From Allosphingosinicella sp. (GTDB lineage Bacteria; Pseudomonadota; Alphaproteobacteria; Sphingomonadales; Sphingomonadaceae), in the NCBI GenBank assembly GCA_030447665.1, contig JAUJOJ010000007.1, positions 92,711 to 156,710 of the forward strand: a DNA stretch of 64,000 nt, given 5' to 3'. The stretch's first letter is position 1, and each line of letters begins with the position of its first letter. Below, piece after piece: positions 38,368-48,656 of this stretch. The notes below the pieces were generated by a model, which did no database searches, was not told the DNA's origin, and saw only the letters and a program-made list of their open reading frames with translations. A program made the position numbers and the translations under genes.

Positions 38368-39107
38368 TCAGAAGATCGTGAACATCGATCGTTCGGCGAC
38401 CGAGGGATCGAACGAATACCAGCAAGGCATGGTGAAGCGCTCGCCCTTGCGAACCGTGGTCACGCCGTGGGGGCTCTCGGCCGTGCCGCGAAACCCGACG
38501 AGCAGCCCTGTCGAGGGCTTGAGGCGGACGCCCTGCAGCGGGAAGAAGACCTCGCCCCCTTCGAATTCCTCGTTGAGATAGAGCACGGCAGCGAAGTCCC
38601 GGTAGGGCGTGCCGTGCTTCCTTCCGTCCGGATGAGCATTGTCGACATGGACCGGCATGGAATGGCCTTCGTTCCACAGAACGAGTTGCTGCGAATCCGA
38701 ATAGAGCCGGCCGTCGACGCCGAAATGCTCGGCGATGCGATAAGCGATCACGAACCGGGCCTGCTGCATCACCGCCTTGGCGCCGATCGCACGCGGATCG
38801 ATCTGGTCGAACCAGAGAAGCCGGTCGCTCCAGAAGGGATCGATCGGATTGGCGGCGAGCCTCCCCCTGCTCATGTTGAAGGCGGCCCGGATCAGCTCGC
38901 ACTGGCTGCGATCGAGGAAATTCTCGATGGCGAGGATCTCGCGCGGGGCCGCCCGCGCCTCCACCAAGGGCAAGGATTCGGATCGCCTGCCCACCAGGTT
39001 GAACTCACCGCCGAAGGTTGGGCTGTGGGTTGTGCGCCGAGCGTCGGAGCGGCAAGCGAAGCCATGTTCACCCCCGCATTCAGGAGCGTGATCCGCGGCT
39101 CCGACAC
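38368..39107 (-). CDS. 2OG-Fe(II) oxygenase (prolyl 4-hydroxylase-like), probable frameshift near the N-terminus
   Basis: The C-terminal double-stranded beta-helix domain has the iron ligands HVDNAHPDGR (His and Asp) and SPHGVTTV (His), with FTMPCWYSF at the place of the 2-oxoglutarate-binding residue. AVLYLNEEFEGGEVFFP is a typical block. The N-terminal part ILAIENFLDRSQCELIRAAF is a helical cap. The GTG at 39,107 (next to the nitronate-monooxygenase stop) starts a different frame (SEPRITLLNAG), so a break near 39,000 is likely; otherwise a GTG inside the frame would be used. The substrate is unknown. Confidence 0.75.
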
Positions 39108-40513
39108 CTAATCGCCGGTCTGAAGGCGTTCGACCAGCTGCTTCACCGTCGGCACGAAGCCGTTCGAATAGAAGGGATCCTTCTTGAAGCGGTAGGCCGC
39201 GTGGCCCGCGAACATCAAATTCTCGTCGACCGGGCCGCCGTGGGCGATGTCCTGCAGCGTCTTTGGATGCAGAAGCTCCTGGGGTCCGCGAGGCGGCCGG
39301 TCGTGTTCTTCTCATTGTCGGCCCAGGATGAAAAAGCGCACTGGCTGAGGCAGCCCATGCAGTCGGCCTGGTCCTTGCGGATGATCTTCTTCTCGTCGGG
39401 CGTCACGAAGACGAGCGTCTCGTCGGGAGTCTTGAGAGCCTCCGTGAAGCCCTGAGCGAACCATTCGCGGGCATGGAGGAGATCGCCGCGGGTCACCCAA
39501 TGATTCTTCTTGTTGCCGATGCCGACGTCCAGCTCGAAGCTATGGTCGCCGATCGGCTCCTTGGTAAAGGCGATCTGCCGATGCGAGCGCGCCTCCAGGT
39601 TGCGCAGGAACGGCGTACGGACGGCCGATGAGTAGAAGCCGGTCGGAGAGAAGCGGTGGAGAAGGACATCGCCCTCCTCCAGCGTCATCAGCCGCTGCTT
39701 CCATTCCTCGGGGATCGGGCTTTCCTTGGTGAGCAGCGGCCGCGTGCCGAACTGGAAGGCGATCTGGCCGAGCTCGGGATTGTCGATCCAATCCTCCCAC
39801 TCCTTGAGGTTCCAGACCCCGCCGGCCATGACGATCGGCACGTCGTCCGAAATGCCGCCCTGGCGCATCGTCTCGCGCAGCGCCTTGACCCGTGGATAGG
39901 GATCCTGCGGCTGCAGCGGGTCCTCCGCGTTGGAGAGGCCGTTATGGCCGCCCGCCAGCCAGGGATCCTCGTAGACCACGGCGGCGAGGAAGTCGGCGAA
40001 TTTGGAATAAGCCCGTTTCCACAATGCGCTGAAGGCGCGGGCAGAGCTGATGATCGGCAGGTAGTTCACCCCGTAAGAGGCGGTGATCTCGGACAATTTG
40101 TAGGGCATGCCCGCCCCGCAGGTGACGCCGGCGACCATCCCGCGCGTCCGCTCGAGCACGCCGTGCAGGATACGCTGGGCGCCGCCCATTTCCCACAGCA
40201 CGTTGATATTGATGGCGCCCTTGCCGCCCGTCATCTCGAACGCGCGGCGGACCTGCTCGGAGGCGCCTTCGATCGCGTAGTTGATCAGCTCCTCGTGCCG
40301 GTCGCGCCGGGTCAAGGCATGGTAGATCTGCGGGATGATCTTGCCCTCGGGATCGTAGCTGTCGGCGTTCACCGCCGAAACCGTGCCGATGCCGCCGGCT
40401 GCCGCCCAGGCGCCCGAGCTTGCGTGATTGGTCGCCGAAACGCCTTTGCCGCCCTCGATCAGCGGCAGCACTTCACGTCCCGCATATCGGATCGGCCGGA
40501 TACCTTTGAACAT
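39108..40513 (-). CDS. Nitronate monooxygenase-like NAD(P)H-dependent flavin oxidoreductase, one frameshift
   Basis: TIM-barrel flavoprotein of the 2-nitropropane dioxygenase family. MFKGIRPIRYAGREVLPLIE, SSGAWAAAGGIGTVSAV, VPIVMAGGVWNL and FGTRPLLTKESPIP show the FMN-binding barrel; the C-terminal part has a cysteine cluster DQADCMGCLSQCAFSSW. The frame breaks near 39,265 (SFCIQ followed by RRCRTSP instead of KTLQDIAHGGPVDEN); one lost A next to an A run would explain it. Joined, it ends at 39,108 in VKQLVERLQTGD. ATG with ggagg 6 bases upstream. Confidence 0.85.
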
Positions 40514-40584
40514 CGAACCTCCAAGAGAAAGTGAGGCGCCTATAGGCGAAGTTCGCGCGGAGCTTCGCGCAAAAATCATGTCGC

Positions 40585-41716
40585 CTACGGCATGAACGCC
40601 CGAGGGCGGCGAATGGCTTCACCATAAAGCCGGGCATAATGTTCGATCATCCGTCGCTCGTCATATTCCGCTGCTGCCCGTTCGCGGTTGGCAAGGCCGA
40701 TGCTGCGGCGGAGATCGGAGCGGTCCGCAAGGCTGTCGAGGGCGGCGGTGAAGGCCGCCTCGTCCTCGGGCTCGACGATCAGCGGGCGGTTGTCGGCCGA
40801 TACGATCGCCCGGATGTCGCCAACGCCGGTGCAGACGGCAGGGAGCCCGGCCGCCATCCCCTCGACCAGGGAGATCGGGAACTGCTCGCTATTGGAGGAC
40901 AGAGCGAAGATGTCGAACAAGCCGATATAGCGCGCGGGATCGGGAAGGAAGCCCGGCAGGACCAGGCGGTCGGCAACGCCGAGGCCGCGGGCTTCCCCGA
41001 CGATCCGCTCGCTCTCCGGCCCCTGCCCGACGATCACCAGCCGGGCCGCCTTGCTGCGCATGGCGGCGAAGGCGCGGACGAGCCGGGGCAGGTTCTTGAC
41101 CGGGCGCAAGCCGGCAACGGTGCCGATGACGATCTCGCCCTCGCGCCGGGCAAGCCCCGGAATGGCATCCCCCGCAGGAACCCGGGCAAATCGCTCGATC
41201 GGAATGCCGTTCGGGATCCGTCGGATCCGGTCAGCCGGCTGCCGCCACGCCCGAGCCGCGACCTTTTCGAGCTGCTCGGACGGGACGACCAGCCGATGGG
41301 CGGCGCCGAGCCCGAGGCGGCGGTAAAGGTTGCGGCCGGGTTTCAGCTGCCCTGCCTCGTCCTGGTTGAAGCCATCCTCATGATGGACAAGCGGCGGTCC
41401 GCCGAACATCCGGCGCGCCATCACCACGTCGAACGCGCCCCAATTGTAGGTGAGGACAAGATCGAAATGCCGCATGTAGCGGGCAAGGCTCCAGAGCCGC
41501 GCGCCGGGCCGGCCGCTGAGGGGGAGCTCCGTCCGGAAATTCGACGCGGACGCTCCTGTCGATCGCATCGCGCGCGGAAAGCTGATCGGGCATGCCGCTG
41601 ATGATGAAGTGCTCGGCCGCCGGCCCGAATGCATTGGCGAGCCGGACCGCGCGCGCCTCCTTGCCGCCCAGCGCGAAGGTCGAATGGGCGTGGAGGATGC
41701 GCACCGGCCGGTCCAT
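40585..41716 (-). CDS. Glycosyltransferase family 4, one frameshift
   Basis: Retaining glycosyltransferase of the GT-B fold. The N-terminal part RPVRILHAHSTFALGGKEAR lies in one frame up to about 41,540; the rest (FRTELPLSG, VLTYNWGAFDVVMARRM, LVVPSEQLEKVA, IGTVAGLRPVKNLPRLVRAF, LPGFLPDPARYIGLFDIFAL, EQFPISLVEGMAAGLPAV) in another. The E-x7-E type region around SLVEGMAAGLP is where the donor sugar binds. Probably adds sugar to a cell-surface glycan; donor and acceptor unknown. Divergent from the Lrp gene. Confidence 0.82.
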
Positions 41717-41823
41717 GCGGCATTATGCAGCAGGGCCGGCGTGCTGCAAAGTTAGCCCGCGCTTGCCTTTGCCCCAGCGAATCGCGAAAGAATGGAAGAA
41801 TCTTCCAAATTGCCGGAACGAGC

Positions 41824-42336
41824 ATGGACCAGACCGACCTAAAGATCCTGAAGATCCTGCAGGAGGATGCATCGCTTCCGGTGGCGGAGATCGCGACCCG
41901 CGTGAACCTTTCGCAAACGCCCTGCTGGCGCCGCATCCAGCGCCTCGAAGCGGCGGGCGTGATCCAGCGGAGGGTCGCGCTCCTCGATCCCGAATCCGTC
42001 GGCTTGGGGCTGACCATCTTCGTCGAGATCGAGGCCGCCGATCATTCGCCCGAGTGGCTGGCCCGCTTCGCCGACGCGCTGAACGCCATGCCGGAGGTGA
42101 TGGAGGTGCACCGGATGGCCGGAGACGTGGATTACCTGCTTCGGATCGCGGTTGCGAGCATGACGCAATATGACGACATCTACCGGCGCCTGATCGCGGC
42201 CGTCCCGCTCAAGAACGTGACGTCCCGCTTCGCGATGGAGCGCGTGAAGAGCACCACCGCTTATCCACTGACGCTCGAGGGCTTAGCGCCTGATCGGTTG
42301 AGGTGGAAGCGCGACGCGCTTCCTTCGAAAGCGTGA
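41824..42336 (+). CDS. Lrp/AsnC family transcriptional regulator
   Basis: 170 residues. N-terminal HTH: MDQTDLKILKILQEDASLPV, VAEIATRVNLSQTPCWRRIQRL; C-terminal RAM ligand domain: FVEIEAADHSPEWLARFADA, VHRMAGDVDYLLRIAV. Such regulators sense amino acids and control amino-acid metabolism or transport. ATG at 41,824; 107 bases of shared upstream DNA with the glycosyltransferase gene. The last codons overlap a strong hairpin. Confidence 0.93.
   Translation: MDQTDLKILKILQEDASLPVAEIATRVNLSQTPCWRRIQRLEAAGVIQRRVALLDPESVGLGLTIFVEIEAADHSPEWLARFADALNAMPEVMEVHRMAGDVDYLLRIAVASMTQYDDIYRRLIAAVPLKNVTSRFAMERVKSTTAYPLTLEGLAPDRLRWKRDALPSKA
42305..42323 (+). terminator. Hairpin overlapping the 3' end of the Lrp gene
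   Basis: ggaagcgcg (42,305-42,313) and cgcgcttcc (42,315-42,323) form a perfect stem inside the last codons. The same ggaagcgc/gcgcttcc core is used after the small membrane protein at 26,363-26,380. Confidence 0.6.
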
Positions 42337-42573
42337 CCGGGCGCCGTTCATATGGAGCCGGATCAGTCGAGGTGGGACCGCTTCACCGCGATAGGGAAGT
42401 TTCAGCTTCTACAGCCAGATCGTTTGACTGGCTGCGCTTCGCGGCGTTGCCGAGAGCGTTTGCCGCCGCAATCGCTGTCGACAGAGGTTCTGCATCAGCG
42501 GAAGGTAGGGAAGCCGCGCCGCTGTCATCGCCTTCGATGGGGAGCTGGCTCTATTCTAGATCGCTTCAGGTCG
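42337..42573. other. Intergenic, nothing recognised
   Basis: The 237 bases between the Lrp gene and the duplicated segment contain no recognisable gene or signal. Confidence 0.4.
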
Positions 42574-42905
42574 TTCAAAAGGGAAGCGATCTTGGTCTAG
42601 AACCGCAGTAAAGCGGCCCAGTCACGGGAGCGGCGAACTGCCCCTGGGACAGCAGCTGCTACCGACGGAGCGGGAACGACATTGCCGCCGCTCGCCCGTT
42701 CCGCGAGCGCGGCGCTGATCCGCGCGGCAAGCTCCGCGATCCGATACGGTCTTGAGCGTTTCTCGTGACTTGCTCCTCGCCGAACGTCTGCACGTCGGCA
42801 TAGCCGATGGCGAAGATGATCGGCAGATCCGGCAAAACGGACCGGATCTCGCGCGCAAGATCGACGCCCGTCATTTCATCACGCTGTTTCAGGTTGAATT
42901 CTCTG
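42574..42905 (-). pseudogene. Duplicated fragment of a response-regulator domain
   Basis: A partial, diverged tandem copy of the end of the neighbouring hybrid-kinase gene. On the minus strand it reads MTGVDLAREIRSVLPDLPII and YADVQTFGEE, then goes out of frame, ending AAAMSFPLRR. The intact gene has the same with RSKVPDLP and GGNVVPLRGLC. Downstream flank sequence (gaaccgcagtaaagcggccc near 42,600 and 42,945) is also duplicated, so the unit is about 360 bases. Confidence 0.8.
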
Positions 42906-43033
42906 GTCGCAGAGGGGCGTGCGCTGAAAAGCGATCTTGGACAGGAACCGCAGTAAAGCGGCCCTGTCATGCGCGAGCGCGCACCAGGAGGCCTGGGAAG
43001 CAGCGGCTCGACACCCTCGAACCGGCTGATGGT

Positions 43034-44764
43034 CTAGCACAAGCCGCGGAGCGGGACGACATTGCCGCCGCTCGCCCGTTCCGCGAGCGCGGCGCTGATC
43101 CGCGCGGCAAGCTCCGCGATTCGATACGGCTTCTTGAGCAAATTCTCGTGAAGCAGTTCCTCGCCGAAAGTCTGCACGTCGGCATAGCCGCTCGCGAAGA
43201 TGATCGGCAGATCCGGCACCTTGGACCGGATCTCGCGCGCAAGATCGACGCCCGTCATTCCCGGCATGGCGACGTCGGTAATCACCAGGGCGAAGCGATC
43301 GGGGGCAAGCAGCCGAAGCGCCGCCTCGCCGCTCTCGGCCGCGTCGACGTCGTAGCCGATCTCCTCGACAAGCGCGGCCGCGATGTTGCGAACATCCTCA
43401 TCGTCGTCGACGATGAGGATCCGTACGCGTTCCGCAGCTCTCGTCTCCAGCACGGGAATCTCGGCCGACCTGCAGGCTGCTTCGGTCCTCGGCAGGTAGA
43501 TGGTGACTATCGTCCCCTCCCCCTCGCGGCTTTCGATCCGCGCAGTCCCGCCCGACTGCTTGGCAAAGCCGTAGAGCTGCGCCAGGCCGAGGCCGGTTCC
43601 CTTGCCCTGCTCCTTGGTGGTGAAGAAAGGCTCAAAGGCGCGGGCAAGCACAGCCGGAGACATGCCGGCGCCCGTATCCGACACGGCAATCGCCACATAT
43701 TGGCCGGGGCTGAGGTCGCTCGACAGCTTGGCAGGCACGGTTTCGACATTCCTGGTCGCGATCGTCAGCCGCCCACCCGCCGGCATCGCATCGCGTGCGT
43801 TGATGGCGAGGTTCAGGATCATCACTTCGGCCTGCGTGGGATCGGCAAGCGCTTGCCAGAGGCCGGGATCGAGCCGCGTCTCGACGCGAACATGCCGGCC
43901 GATCGTCCGGTCGAGAAGATCCCCCATGCCGGACACGATCTCGTTGGGCTGGACGGGCGTCGGCGACAGGCGCTGACGGCGCGAAAAGGCCAAAAGCTGC
44001 GCGGTCAGCTGGGCCCCGCGCTCGGCTGCCTGGAGCGCATTGCCGGCAAGCCTGCGAAGCTTTGGGTCCTCGGTGCGCCTGAGCAGGAGATCGATCGACC
44101 CGACGACCGCCGTCAGCAGATTGTTGAAGTCGTGAGCGATCCCGCCGGTAAGCTGGCCGATCGCCTCCATCTTCTGCGCCTGCAGGAGACGCGCCTCGGC
44201 GCGCTCCCGCTCGGCGATTTCGGCCGTGAGCCGGTCGTTGGCCGCCGCCAGGTCGCGGGTTCGGTCGCCAACCTTGGTTTCGAGCGTATCGGCGAGCTCG
44301 CGCAGCTCGCCGCGTGCCCGTTCGAGGTCGGCGAGGTGACGCGCGGCCAGGCGCTGGCGCAAACGGCCGCGCAGCGCGGCCCGGGCGGCGCTGATCAACG
44401 AGGCCGGATGGAGCGGCCGCTCCAGAATGGTGACGTTCACCAGCTCTTCGATCGAGCGCGAACCTTGCCGGGTCTCGCCCCGGCGCGTCAACAGCACGAA
44501 CGGGAAGTCGGACCAGGGAGGCTGCCTCTCGATTGCGTCCCGAAGCCGCGCCGCGCCGATCCTCGCCAGGGCGTCATCGGTGATCACGGCGCCGGCCGAT
44601 CCACCGCTGACAAGCGCCTCGAGCAGCCGCTCGCCGTCATTGTCGGCCTGCCAGCGAAGCTCGGCGCTCCCCAGCAATTCGCCGATCACCTGGCAGTCGC
44701 GTCCCGCGGGCGCGATCACCAGGAAGTCGTCAATGGCCCCGCTGTCAGATCCCTCCACCAGCAC
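43034..44764 (-). CDS. Hybrid histidine kinase with C-terminal receiver
   Basis: About 576 residues from the GTG at 44,764, which overlaps the end of the KaiC-like gene. Domains: an N-terminal receiver-like domain without clear phosphoacceptor (DFLVIAPAGRDCQVIGELL; residues 1-130), a coiled coil (LRELADTLETKVGDRTRDLA; 140-200), HisKA with the phosphorylated His211 in GGIAHDFNNLLTAVVG, HATPase (NLAINARDAMPAGG, VSDTGAGMSP, GKGTGLGLAQLYG), and a C-terminal receiver (RILIVDDDEDVRNIAAA, VITDVAMPGMTGVDLA with the phosphoacceptor Asp). No membrane segment, so cytoplasmic. Operon with the KaiC-like ATPase suggests they act together. Confidence 0.93.
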   Translation of the reverse strand: MLVEGSDSGAIDDFLVIAPAGRDCQVIGELLGSAELRWQADNDGERLLEALVSGGSAGAVITDDALARIGAARLRDAIERQPPWSDFPFVLLTRRGETRQGSRSIEELVNVTILERPLHPASLISAARAALRGRLRQRLAARHLADLERARGELRELADTLETKVGDRTRDLAAANDRLTAEIAERERAEARLLQAQKMEAIGQLTGGIAHDFNNLLTAVVGSIDLLLRRTEDPKLRRLAGNALQAAERGAQLTAQLLAFSRRQRLSPTPVQPNEIVSGMGDLLDRTIGRHVRVETRLDPGLWQALADPTQAEVMILNLAINARDAMPAGGRLTIATRNVETVPAKLSSDLSPGQYVAIAVSDTGAGMSPAVLARAFEPFFTTKEQGKGTGLGLAQLYGFAKQSGGTARIESREGEGTIVTIYLPRTEAACRSAEIPVLETRAAERVRILIVDDDEDVRNIAAALVEEIGYDVDAAESGEAALRLLAPDRFALVITDVAMPGMTGVDLAREIRSKVPDLPIIFASGYADVQTFGEELLHENLLKKPYRIAELAARISAALAERASGGNVVPLRGLC

Positions 44765-46256
44765 GTTCCTCCAGCAGCGCCGTCTTTCCCTCGAAGGTGG
44801 GAACCCCGGTGAGAACACCCCGGAACCCGTCGAGTTTCGGGCCGACCTGGATGCCGCCGCCGTCGATCATCAGCTCGCGGATTGCCGATTCATGCGGCCC
44901 CGTACGCTTCTTCAAGATCGACAATGCCCGACGGATTTCTCCCTTCGCCTCGAAGAAGCGCAACAGCAGCACCGTATCGGACAAATAGGTGAGGTCGACT
45001 GGCGACTGCATGGTGCCCACCATCCCCGATTGCGCCAGAAGCAGGAAGGTGAGCACGCCCTGCTGATTGAGGTAGGTCACCGTCTCGTGCATCTGGAGGA
45101 GCATGAATTGCTCCTCCGGCATGGCGTGCTGATAGCCGGACAGCGAATCCAGCACGACCATCTTCGTACCCGCCTCAACCTGGTCGCGGACCAGCGCGCT
45201 GAGCTCGCCGGGCGACAACTCGGCGGGATCGACCTGGCGGAAGGTGAATAGACCGCTTTCCTCGAACGGCGTCACATCCATGCCGAGGCCGGCGCAGCGG
45301 CGGTGGAACACACGCTGCGTCTCGTCGAAGCTGACGAACAACGCCCGTTCGCCGCGCTGCAGGCCGGCAAAGATATATTGCATGGTGAGCGTCGACTTGC
45401 CCGAACCGGAGGGGCCGATCACCAGACTCGTCGTCCCGTAATCGAGACCGCCACAAACCAAGGCGTCAAGTTCGCCGACCCCGCTCGCTGCCCGCCTCTC
45501 CTCGTGAATGCCTTCCGGATGCGATCCAGCCACGAGGCGCGGGAATATCTCGACACCCCCGGTGCGGATCGTGAAATCGTGAAAGCCGCCGCGGAAGGCG
45601 CGGCCGCGCATCTTGAAAACCCGCAGCCGGCGCCTTTCCGCACCGTAGCTCACAGCTACCTGGTCCAGCCGCACCACCCCGTGCGCGAGGCTGTGAAGGC
45701 TGAGATCGTCAACCATCTGGGTGAGGTCATCGAGGAACAGAACCGTGCACTGGTGCTTGGCAAAATAATGCTTCAGCGCCAGCACCTGCCGTCGAAATCG
45801 GAGCGGCCCCTGCGCGAGCAGCCGGATCTCCGACAAGCTGTCGAAGACGATCCGGGCGGGAGCAACGCGCTCCACTTCGTTCATCACCATCTGGACCGTC
45901 TCGCCCAATTCGAGGTCTGAGGCGTAGACGATCGATTGCTCGCGCTCGGTGTCCAGACTGAGTTCGGGAGGAACGAGCTCGAAGATCTCGATGCCGCTCA
46001 AATCCCATCCATGGGTGCCGGCGACGTGGAGCAGCTCGTCCTTACTCTCGGAGAGGGTGATATAGAGACACGTCTCGCCCTTGGATGCGCCTTCCATCAG
46101 GAACTGCAGGCCGAGCGTGGTCTTGCCCGATCCAGGCTCACCTTCGATCAGGTGCACGCGGTTGGAGGCATAGCCGCCGCGCAGGATGTAATCGAGCGCG
46201 GGGGAACCTGAAGAGACCGGGCTGCCTTGGCCCATCAGTTCCTCGTCACGCGCCAT
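44745..46256 (-). CDS. KaiC-like two-domain RecA-type ATPase
   Basis: 503 residues with two KaiC domains, each with a Walker A motif: GEPGSGKTT at 39-47 and GPSGSGKST at 281-289. ATPase acidic pairs and the DSLSEIR and DSLSGYQ blocks follow. Cyanobacterial KaiC autophosphorylates at a Ser-Thr pair; at that place this protein has DLTYLSDT (421-428), in which the pair reads Thr-Tyr. No kaiA or kaiB lies nearby. It is the proteobacterial type that pairs with sensor kinases. It could bind DNA, a partner kinase or a small ligand; the role is not known. ggag site a few bases upstream of the ATG. Confidence 0.93.
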   Translation of the reverse strand: MARDEELMGQGSPVSSGSPALDYILRGGYASNRVHLIEGEPGSGKTTLGLQFLMEGASKGETCLYITLSESKDELLHVAGTHGWDLSGIEIFELVPPELSLDTEREQSIVYASDLELGETVQMVMNEVERVAPARIVFDSLSEIRLLAQGPLRFRRQVLALKHYFAKHQCTVLFLDDLTQMVDDLSLHSLAHGVVRLDQVAVSYGAERRRLRVFKMRGRAFRGGFHDFTIRTGGVEIFPRLVAGSHPEGIHEERRAASGVGELDALVCGGLDYGTTSLVIGPSGSGKSTLTMQYIFAGLQRGERALFVSFDETQRVFHRRCAGLGMDVTPFEESGLFTFRQVDPAELSPGELSALVRDQVEAGTKMVVLDSLSGYQHAMPEEQFMLLQMHETVTYLNQQGVLTFLLLAQSGMVGTMQSPVDLTYLSDTVLLLRFFEAKGEIRRALSILKKRTGPHESAIRELMIDGGGIQVGPKLDGFRGVLTGVPTFEGKTALLEERAGGGI

Positions 46257-46387
46257 ATCAAATCACTCCTGCCGGAACCGCCCTCTGCCCGAGCCGCTCC
46301 TTCAACGCAAATCAAGTCAGGAGTTTCAGGCCTCTTCCGCTTGCGCTACCACGTTCCAGTCGCGGAAGGAGATTTGCGTGCGGGGAA

Positions 46388-47756
46388 TGAAAAGGCTGGT
46401 TGCGGTAGGTGTCGCGCTCGGGGCTCATCGCTGTCCGCAGCCGAGCCGCCGGCCGCGTGGAATGTCGCTGAAGCCAAGAACCCGGCGCTGTCCTCGATCC
46501 TTCCGTTGCGCGAACGCGCGAAGCTTCAGGACGCCTGGCTGAAGCGGCGGCTCGACACCCTCGTTCCCGCGCTGATGCGTGAGCACAAGATCGACATGTG
46601 GGTGATGATCGCGCGCGAATATCTCGAGGATCCCGTGGTCGCCACGATGCTCGATGCCGGAAAGCATGCGCGCGCGGCGGCGGACAATCCTGATCTTCTT
46701 CGATCCCGGCGGCGACAAACCCGTGGAGCGGCTGACGGTGAGCCGTTACGGCCTCGGCGGCCTTTTCGCGCCGGCATGGGAGCCGGAGAAGCAGCCGGAC
46801 CAATGGAGAAGGCTCGGCGAGATCATCTCCGAACGCAATCCCAAGACGATCGCCATCAACAGCTCGCCGCTGACCGCGTTCGCCGATGGGCTGACGCTGA
46901 GCCAGTATCAGGGCTTGATGGGCGCGCTTTCCCCGAGCTGCAGGCGCGGGTGAAGCCCACCAACGCGCTTGCCGTCGGCTGGCTGGAAACGCGCATTCCC
47001 GAGGAGATGGCGGTCTATCCCGGCATCGTGAGGCTGGCGCACGCGATCATCGCGGAGGGCTTTTCAAGCAAGGTGATCAAACCGGGCCGCACCACCTGCG
47101 ACGATGTCGTCTGGTGGTTCCGCGAAAAAGATCGACGGGCTGGGCCTCGCCACCTGGTTCCAGCCGTCGGTCGGAATCCTCCGAAAGGGGGCGAAGGGCA
47201 TGCTGGAAGGCGATAGCGTGATCCAGAAAGGCGACATGCTCTGGACCGACCTCGGCATCACCTATCTGCGCCTCAACACCGACACCCAGCATCTCGGCTA
47301 TGTGCTGAAGGATGGGGAAAGGGATGCTCCGGAGGGCCTGAAGCGCGGCCTCAAGGCGGCCAACCAGGTGGCCGATGCGCTGACCTCGAGCTTCAAGACC
47401 GGCCGGAGCGGCAACGAAATGCTGGCGCTGCCCGCGCGGCCGCAATCGCGCGAGGGCTGAAGCCGAGCATCTATTCCCATCCGCTCGGCTATCATGGCCA
47501 TGGCGCCGGGGCGAGTATCGGCTTCTGGGACAATCAGGGCGCGGCCCCCAGGGCGAGCATCGCCTGCGCCCGAACACGGCCTGGTCGATCGAGCTCAATG
47601 CCAAGGCAAAGGTGCCCGAATGGGACGGGCAGGAAGTGGAGTTCAGGAGCGAGGAGGACGCCTTTTTCGATGGCGAGAGAGTGACCTATCTCGACGGCCG
47701 GCAGACCGGAGCTCCATCTCATCGGCGGCACTCTAGAGCCTGGGTTCAAGTCCTGA
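46388..47756 (+). CDS. M24 family (Xaa-Pro peptidase-like) exported metallopeptidase, many frameshifts
   Basis: MKRLVAVGVALGA looks like the start of a signal peptide. Then the blocks ILPLRERAKLQDAWLKRRLD, KIDMWVMIAREYLEDPVV, SRYGLGGLFAPAWEPEKQPD, GWLETRIPEEM, DVVWWFREK, LWTDLGITYLRLNTD (first metal-binding Asp), YSHPLGYHGHGAGASIGFWD (His) and LNAKAKVPEWDG (Glu) follow in order of the M24 peptidase family. At least six shifts are needed (near 46,425, 46,665, 46,930, 47,130, 47,440, 47,540, 47,710). Both halves are well conserved, so indels in the sequence are likely. Its end overlaps the convergent hydrolase gene. Confidence 0.75.
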
Positions 47757-48603
47757 TCCGCGCCAGCAGGCGATCGATCGCCTCCGCCGCTTCGGGCTCT
47801 TCCAGTGTCGGCGCATGGCCGACATTTGGCACGATGACGCTCTCCATTGCCGGATTCTCCGCCTTCATCCGTTCCACGGTATCCGCGCTGAGCAGGTCCG
47901 AATGCGCGCCCCTCACCACCAGCGAGTCGACGGTTTTGAGTCCGGCAAAGGCGCCCCAAAGATCAAACCCGGTGGCCGCCCGGAAGCTTGAATGGCTCGG
48001 CGATGCGCATGTCATAGTCGAAGACGATGCGGCCGTTGGAGTTGAGCTTGCAGATGCGTTTGGCGAAGACGAGCCATTGGTCGAGCTCCCATGCCGGGAA
48101 CACGTCGCGCTGCGCCTCCGCGAAATAACGGGCGGCGTGGAGCCAGGTCGGCCAGCTCTGCGAACGCCCGACATAGCCGCGGATCCGCTCAAGACCGCGA
48201 TTGTCGAGATCCGGGCCGATGTCGTTGATCATGGCGCCCGCGATCCGGGCCTGTCCCGCCGCCGCCAGCAACATCGTGATGAGGCCGCCCAACGAGGTGC
48301 CGAACAGGACGAAGCGCTGGAGCCCGAGCTCGCGGATCAGCGCTTCCATATCCTGCAGATAGGTAAGCGGCACATAGGTCATCGCGTCCTTGGCATAAGC
48401 GCTCTCGCCGCGGCCGCGCAGCTCCACGCAGATGACGCGCCAATCGCCGGCAAGCCGGCCCGCAACCGCTTCGAAGTCGCGGGCGTTACGCGTCAGACCG
48501 GGAATGCAGATGACCGGCGGCTTGCCCCGGGCCCCGCAAAGTCGCGATAATGAAGCCTAAGCCCATCGTTGGACCACCAATAGCCATCCGACCAAGCCGC
48601 CAT
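47746..48603 (-). CDS. Alpha/beta hydrolase, frameshifted
   Basis: Serine hydrolase with ICIPGLTRNARDFEAVA, VICVELRGRGES, nucleophile elbow VLFGTSLGGLITMLLA, DSLVVRGAHSDLLSA (Asp) and VPNVGHAPTLEEPEA (His). The ATG at 48,603 (MAAWSDGYWWSNDGLRLHYR) has ggagagg upstream. Frame breaks near 48,530 and 47,985. About 285 residues when joined. The substrate cannot be named. Confidence 0.8.
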
Positions 48604-48656
48604 TCGCCTCTCCCCCATCCACCGCTCCCAACAGCAAGGCCCCATAGCACGTGACC

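Noticed and set aside
44745..46256. Circadian clock (Kai) system
   Set aside because: Only a KaiC-like protein is present; kaiA and kaiB are absent from the window and the phosphosite is changed, so no clock can be claimed.
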